The notes under the pieces: generated by a model
Databases searched by the model: none
What the model was told of the DNA's origin: nothing
The model's input: only the letters and a program-made list of their open reading frames with translations
DNA from: Frigoriglobus tundricola
GTDB taxonomy: Bacteria; Planctomycetota; Planctomycetia; Gemmatales; Gemmataceae
Direction of reading: 5' to 3'
Length of the DNA: 64,000 bases
Assembly: GCF_013128195.2 (NCBI RefSeq)
Contig: NZ_CP053452.2
Location: forward strand, 2,170,001 to 2,234,000
Program-made: the position numbers and the translations under genes
In this document: piece after piece, positions 62,273 to 64,000 of the stretch
Numbering within the stretch: the stretch's first letter is position 1
Layout of the letters: the number at the start of each line of letters is the position of its first letter

Positions 62273-63253
62273 TTACGGCTTGATCGAGAAGACGCGGACC
62301 TCCGGCTCGCCCTTGGCGTTTTGGACCGGGACGCCGAGGAACAGCCGGTCGCCGGCCGGCGCGAGCGCCGCGGTCCGGGCCGATTTCGCCGTCTCCACCT
62401 TGGCCGTCACCGCGTACTTGTCGCCGGTCTTCTCGATCACGGCCACCGCCCCGGCGCCGCAGATCGCGTACAGCCGCCCGCCCTTCGCGTCGAACAACAG
62501 GTCGTCGATGTCCCCGGGGATCGTGACGCCGGCCAGTTCCTTACCGGTCTTCGCGTCCAGTACCACGACCATCGGTTCCTTGCGGCACCCGACGAACACC
62601 CGGCCGGTCGCGGCGTCGTGGGCCAGCGGGCTGTTCCCGGACGCGAGCGTGAGCGGGAACGTGTCGGTCACTTCGTGCTTGGCGAGGTCGACCACCCCGA
62701 CCTGGTTCGGCTTCGTGAGGCTGACGTACAGTTTGCCCACCTTCGCGTCGATCGCGAAGCCGTGCGCGTCGCCGGGGAGCGCGACCCGGGCCTTGACGTC
62801 GCCCGTCTTCGCGTCCAGTGCGGAGATCGTGGTCCCGTGGGCGACGTACACCGTCTTCGACGCGCTGTGGTAGCTCACGTTGTCCGCCTTCGGCAGCTTC
62901 GCCGAAAAGGCGAGCTTGTACTCCGCGCAGTCGAAGGCGTTGCAGGTGCCCGCCCCGTTGCCGACGTACACCCGGTCCAGGTCTTCGGCGTAGGCGACGC
63001 CGGACGCCTTCCCCTGGTCGGCGATCTGCGTCACGAGCTTGCCCGACTTCAGGTCGATGACGTCGAGCGTGTTGTTGGGCTTGTTGGCCACGAACAGCCG
63101 GCCGCCTTTCACATCGACGGCGAGGTGATCGAGGGTGCCGGGTTTGCCCGGGAACGGGATCGTCTGCTTCAGTTCGAGCCGGTCGTCGGCACCGGCGGTC
63201 GCGCCGGTGACGAGCGCGGCGGCCGTGAGCAGAACGCGGGTGAAACGGGTCAT
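62273..63253 (-). CDS. Secreted YncE-like beta-propeller protein
   Basis: A 326-residue protein with a signal peptide (RFTRVLLTAAALVTGATAGA). It has seven-bladed propeller repeats of YncE/YVTN type: 'LDHLAVDVKGGRLFVANKPN', 'DVIDLKSGKLV', 'GFAIDAKVGKLYVSLTKPNQ', 'VVVLDAKTGKELAGVTIPG'. Such proteins bind or sense ligands; enzymatic activity is not implied. GAGG precedes the ATG at 63253. It lies 59 bases downstream of the phytase-like gene on the same strand and is probably co-transcribed. Confidence 0.86.
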   Translation of the reverse strand: MTRFTRVLLTAAALVTGATAGADDRLELKQTIPFPGKPGTLDHLAVDVKGGRLFVANKPNNTLDVIDLKSGKLVTQIADQGKASGVAYAEDLDRVYVGNGAGTCNAFDCAEYKLAFSAKLPKADNVSYHSASKTVYVAHGTTISALDAKTGDVKARVALPGDAHGFAIDAKVGKLYVSLTKPNQVGVVDLAKHEVTDTFPLTLASGNSPLAHDAATGRVFVGCRKEPMVVVLDAKTGKELAGVTIPGDIDDLLFDAKGGRLYAICGAGAVAVIEKTGDKYAVTAKVETAKSARTAALAPAGDRLFLGVPVQNAKGEPEVRVFSIKP

Positions 63254-63312
63254 TGGGCCTCGTGGTGAAAAACGAAACGGACGGGCGCGGACCACGGTCC
63301 GGCGAGTGGTCG

Positions 63313-64000
63313 TTACTTCGGTTTGGCCTTCGGCGGGAGCGCGAGCGGCGGGGCGAACGTCCGGGCGATCGCGTCCCAGGGCGTGAGGAGCACGGGGCAC
63401 GGCGTCGTCGTCCCCGTGTGGCACAGGAAGAGGCCGTTCGGGAACTTCGGGCCGAGGCCGACGGACACGACCTCGATGCCGTCCGTTTCGCCCATGCCCG
63501 CGACCGCGAACGCCCCGACGTACGCGTGCTTCTGGTCCCGCTGGTACACGCGGACCGTGCTCTTGCCCTGGTCCGAGACGAGCAGGTACCCCGTGCCGTT
63601 CGCCCCGGTGAAGACCGCCAGCCCCTCCACGTCGCCCTTCAGCCCGTTCTCGCCCACCTTGATCACGAGCGCGCCGGGGGCCGCGGCGTCCGGTTCGGCG
63701 CCGAGCTCCCACACCCCGGCCCGTTCTTCAGCGACGTACACCTTCCCGGCCTCGTCGTCGGCCACGGCGCCCTCGCACACGCCGCCGACCTTCCAGGCCC
63801 GCACCTTCTTGCCCCGCACCGCCCCGGTCCCGGTGTCGGCGAGTTCGTACTGGGCCACGGCCCCGGACTTCGAGGTGACCACGGCGAAAAACGTCCCGCT
63901 CTTGCGGCTGTGGTACAGGCACCCGCCGTAGTTCTCGCCGGTGGCGATCGTTCCGTCGTCGATGCGGGCCAGCTTGCGGGTCCGGGGGTCCACCTTGAAC
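63313..64000 (-). CDS. Beta-propeller phytase-like protein, 5' end beyond window
   Basis: The reverse-strand frame is open to the window edge (229 residues visible). The C-terminal part shows 3-phytase/beta-propeller-phytase features: 'GGCLYHSRKSGTFFAVVTS', 'CEGAVADDEAGKVYVAEE', 'GDVEGLAVFTGANGTGYLLV', 'SDQGKSTVRVYQRD', 'ETDGIEVVSVGLGPKFPNGL'. These enzymes hydrolyse phytate (and other phosphate esters) outside the cell with calcium. A signal peptide would be in the missing N-terminus. With the YncE-like propeller it forms a likely secreted pair. Confidence 0.85.
   Translation of the reverse strand, partial: FKVDPRTRKLARIDDGTIATGENYGGCLYHSRKSGTFFAVVTSKSGAVAQYELADTGTGAVRGKKVRAWKVGGVCEGAVADDEAGKVYVAEERAGVWELGAEPDAAAPGALVIKVGENGLKGDVEGLAVFTGANGTGYLLVSDQGKSTVRVYQRDQKHAYVGAFAVAGMGETDGIEVVSVGLGPKFPNGLFLCHTGTTTPCPVLLTPWDAIARTFAPPLALPPKAKPK

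Noticed and set aside
1..64000. CRISPR arrays, prophage, plasmid replication or conjugation modules, rRNA, riboswitches
   Set aside because: No spaced short repeats, phage structural genes, replication initiators, rRNA signatures or convincing riboswitch folds were seen on reading both strands.

Overview
The window looks like chromosomal DNA from a planctomycete of the Gemmata type. The evidence is GC-rich coding, a DUF1559 pseudopilin-like gene, two giant secreted proteins with the planctomycete LEPR-XLL N-terminal motif, a PEP-CTERM protein, an ECF sigma factor with a membrane-anchored C-terminal extension, and many small membrane or secreted proteins of unknown role. No phage, plasmid replication module, CRISPR array or rRNA is visible. 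One tRNA gene (Ser, anticodon TGA) lies at 48050-48136.

Layout. Positions 1-6.1 kb hold a partial prenyltransferase-repeat protein, larC, a sulfotransferase-like protein and a reverse-strand operon of small membrane proteins (an acidic-tailed membrane protein, a CD225/dispanin and a DUF2752), which is split by an IS1-family element. Positions 6.3-20.3 kb carry housekeeping genes: alaS behind a 49-bp tandem repeat, recN, a zinc-ribbon coiled-coil protein, rpoD, dnaG and clpX. At 20.4-22.6 kb a secreted/anchored protein gene is split by an IS66-family element. Positions 23.5-33.2 kb form a surface or secretion region: a HEAT-repeat protein, a LEPR-XLL protein ending in two SdrD-like B domains, a GT4 glycosyltransferase, a caspase-like/PDZ/S41 protease fusion and a zinc-ribbon CBS protein. 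At 33.5-36.9 kb a DUF1559 gene is split by a second IS66 element that carries a passenger gene. Positions 37.3-48 kb hold several accessory genes, some with broken frames, plus an IS1595 element. Positions 48-64 kb contain an M28 peptidase, a FliA/WhiG-type sigma factor, a response regulator divergent from a hybrid histidine kinase, an IS630 element, an ECF sigma factor fused to a Spy/CpxP-like segment, a LEPR-XLL NHL-propeller protein, a YncE-like propeller and a partial phytase.

Two themes stand out. First, several insertion sequences can be excised on paper using exact target-site duplications, and the disrupted host reading frames then close perfectly: CD225 at 4.1-5.7 kb, the anchored protein at 20.4-22.6 kb and DUF1559 at 33.5-36.9 kb. 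Second, four long genes (membrane protein 37.3-39.1 kb, IS1595 transposase, TPR-like protein 41.5-44.3 kb, hybrid kinase 52.8-55.4 kb) contain small frame changes. Most sit at homopolymers or CG runs and are repaired by removing 1 or 2 bases. This could be decay, slippage or uncorrected assembly error.

The most novel-looking protein architectures are the caspase-like domain with substituted catalytic positions fused to an S41 protease (29.5-32.1 kb) and the ECF sigma factor fused through a membrane helix to a domain with LTxxQ-like motifs (57.0-58.6 kb). Dispersed perfect hairpins (near 9.3, 11.5, 11.8, 15.7, 50.9 and 55.6 kb) fall into at least two recognisable repeat families.
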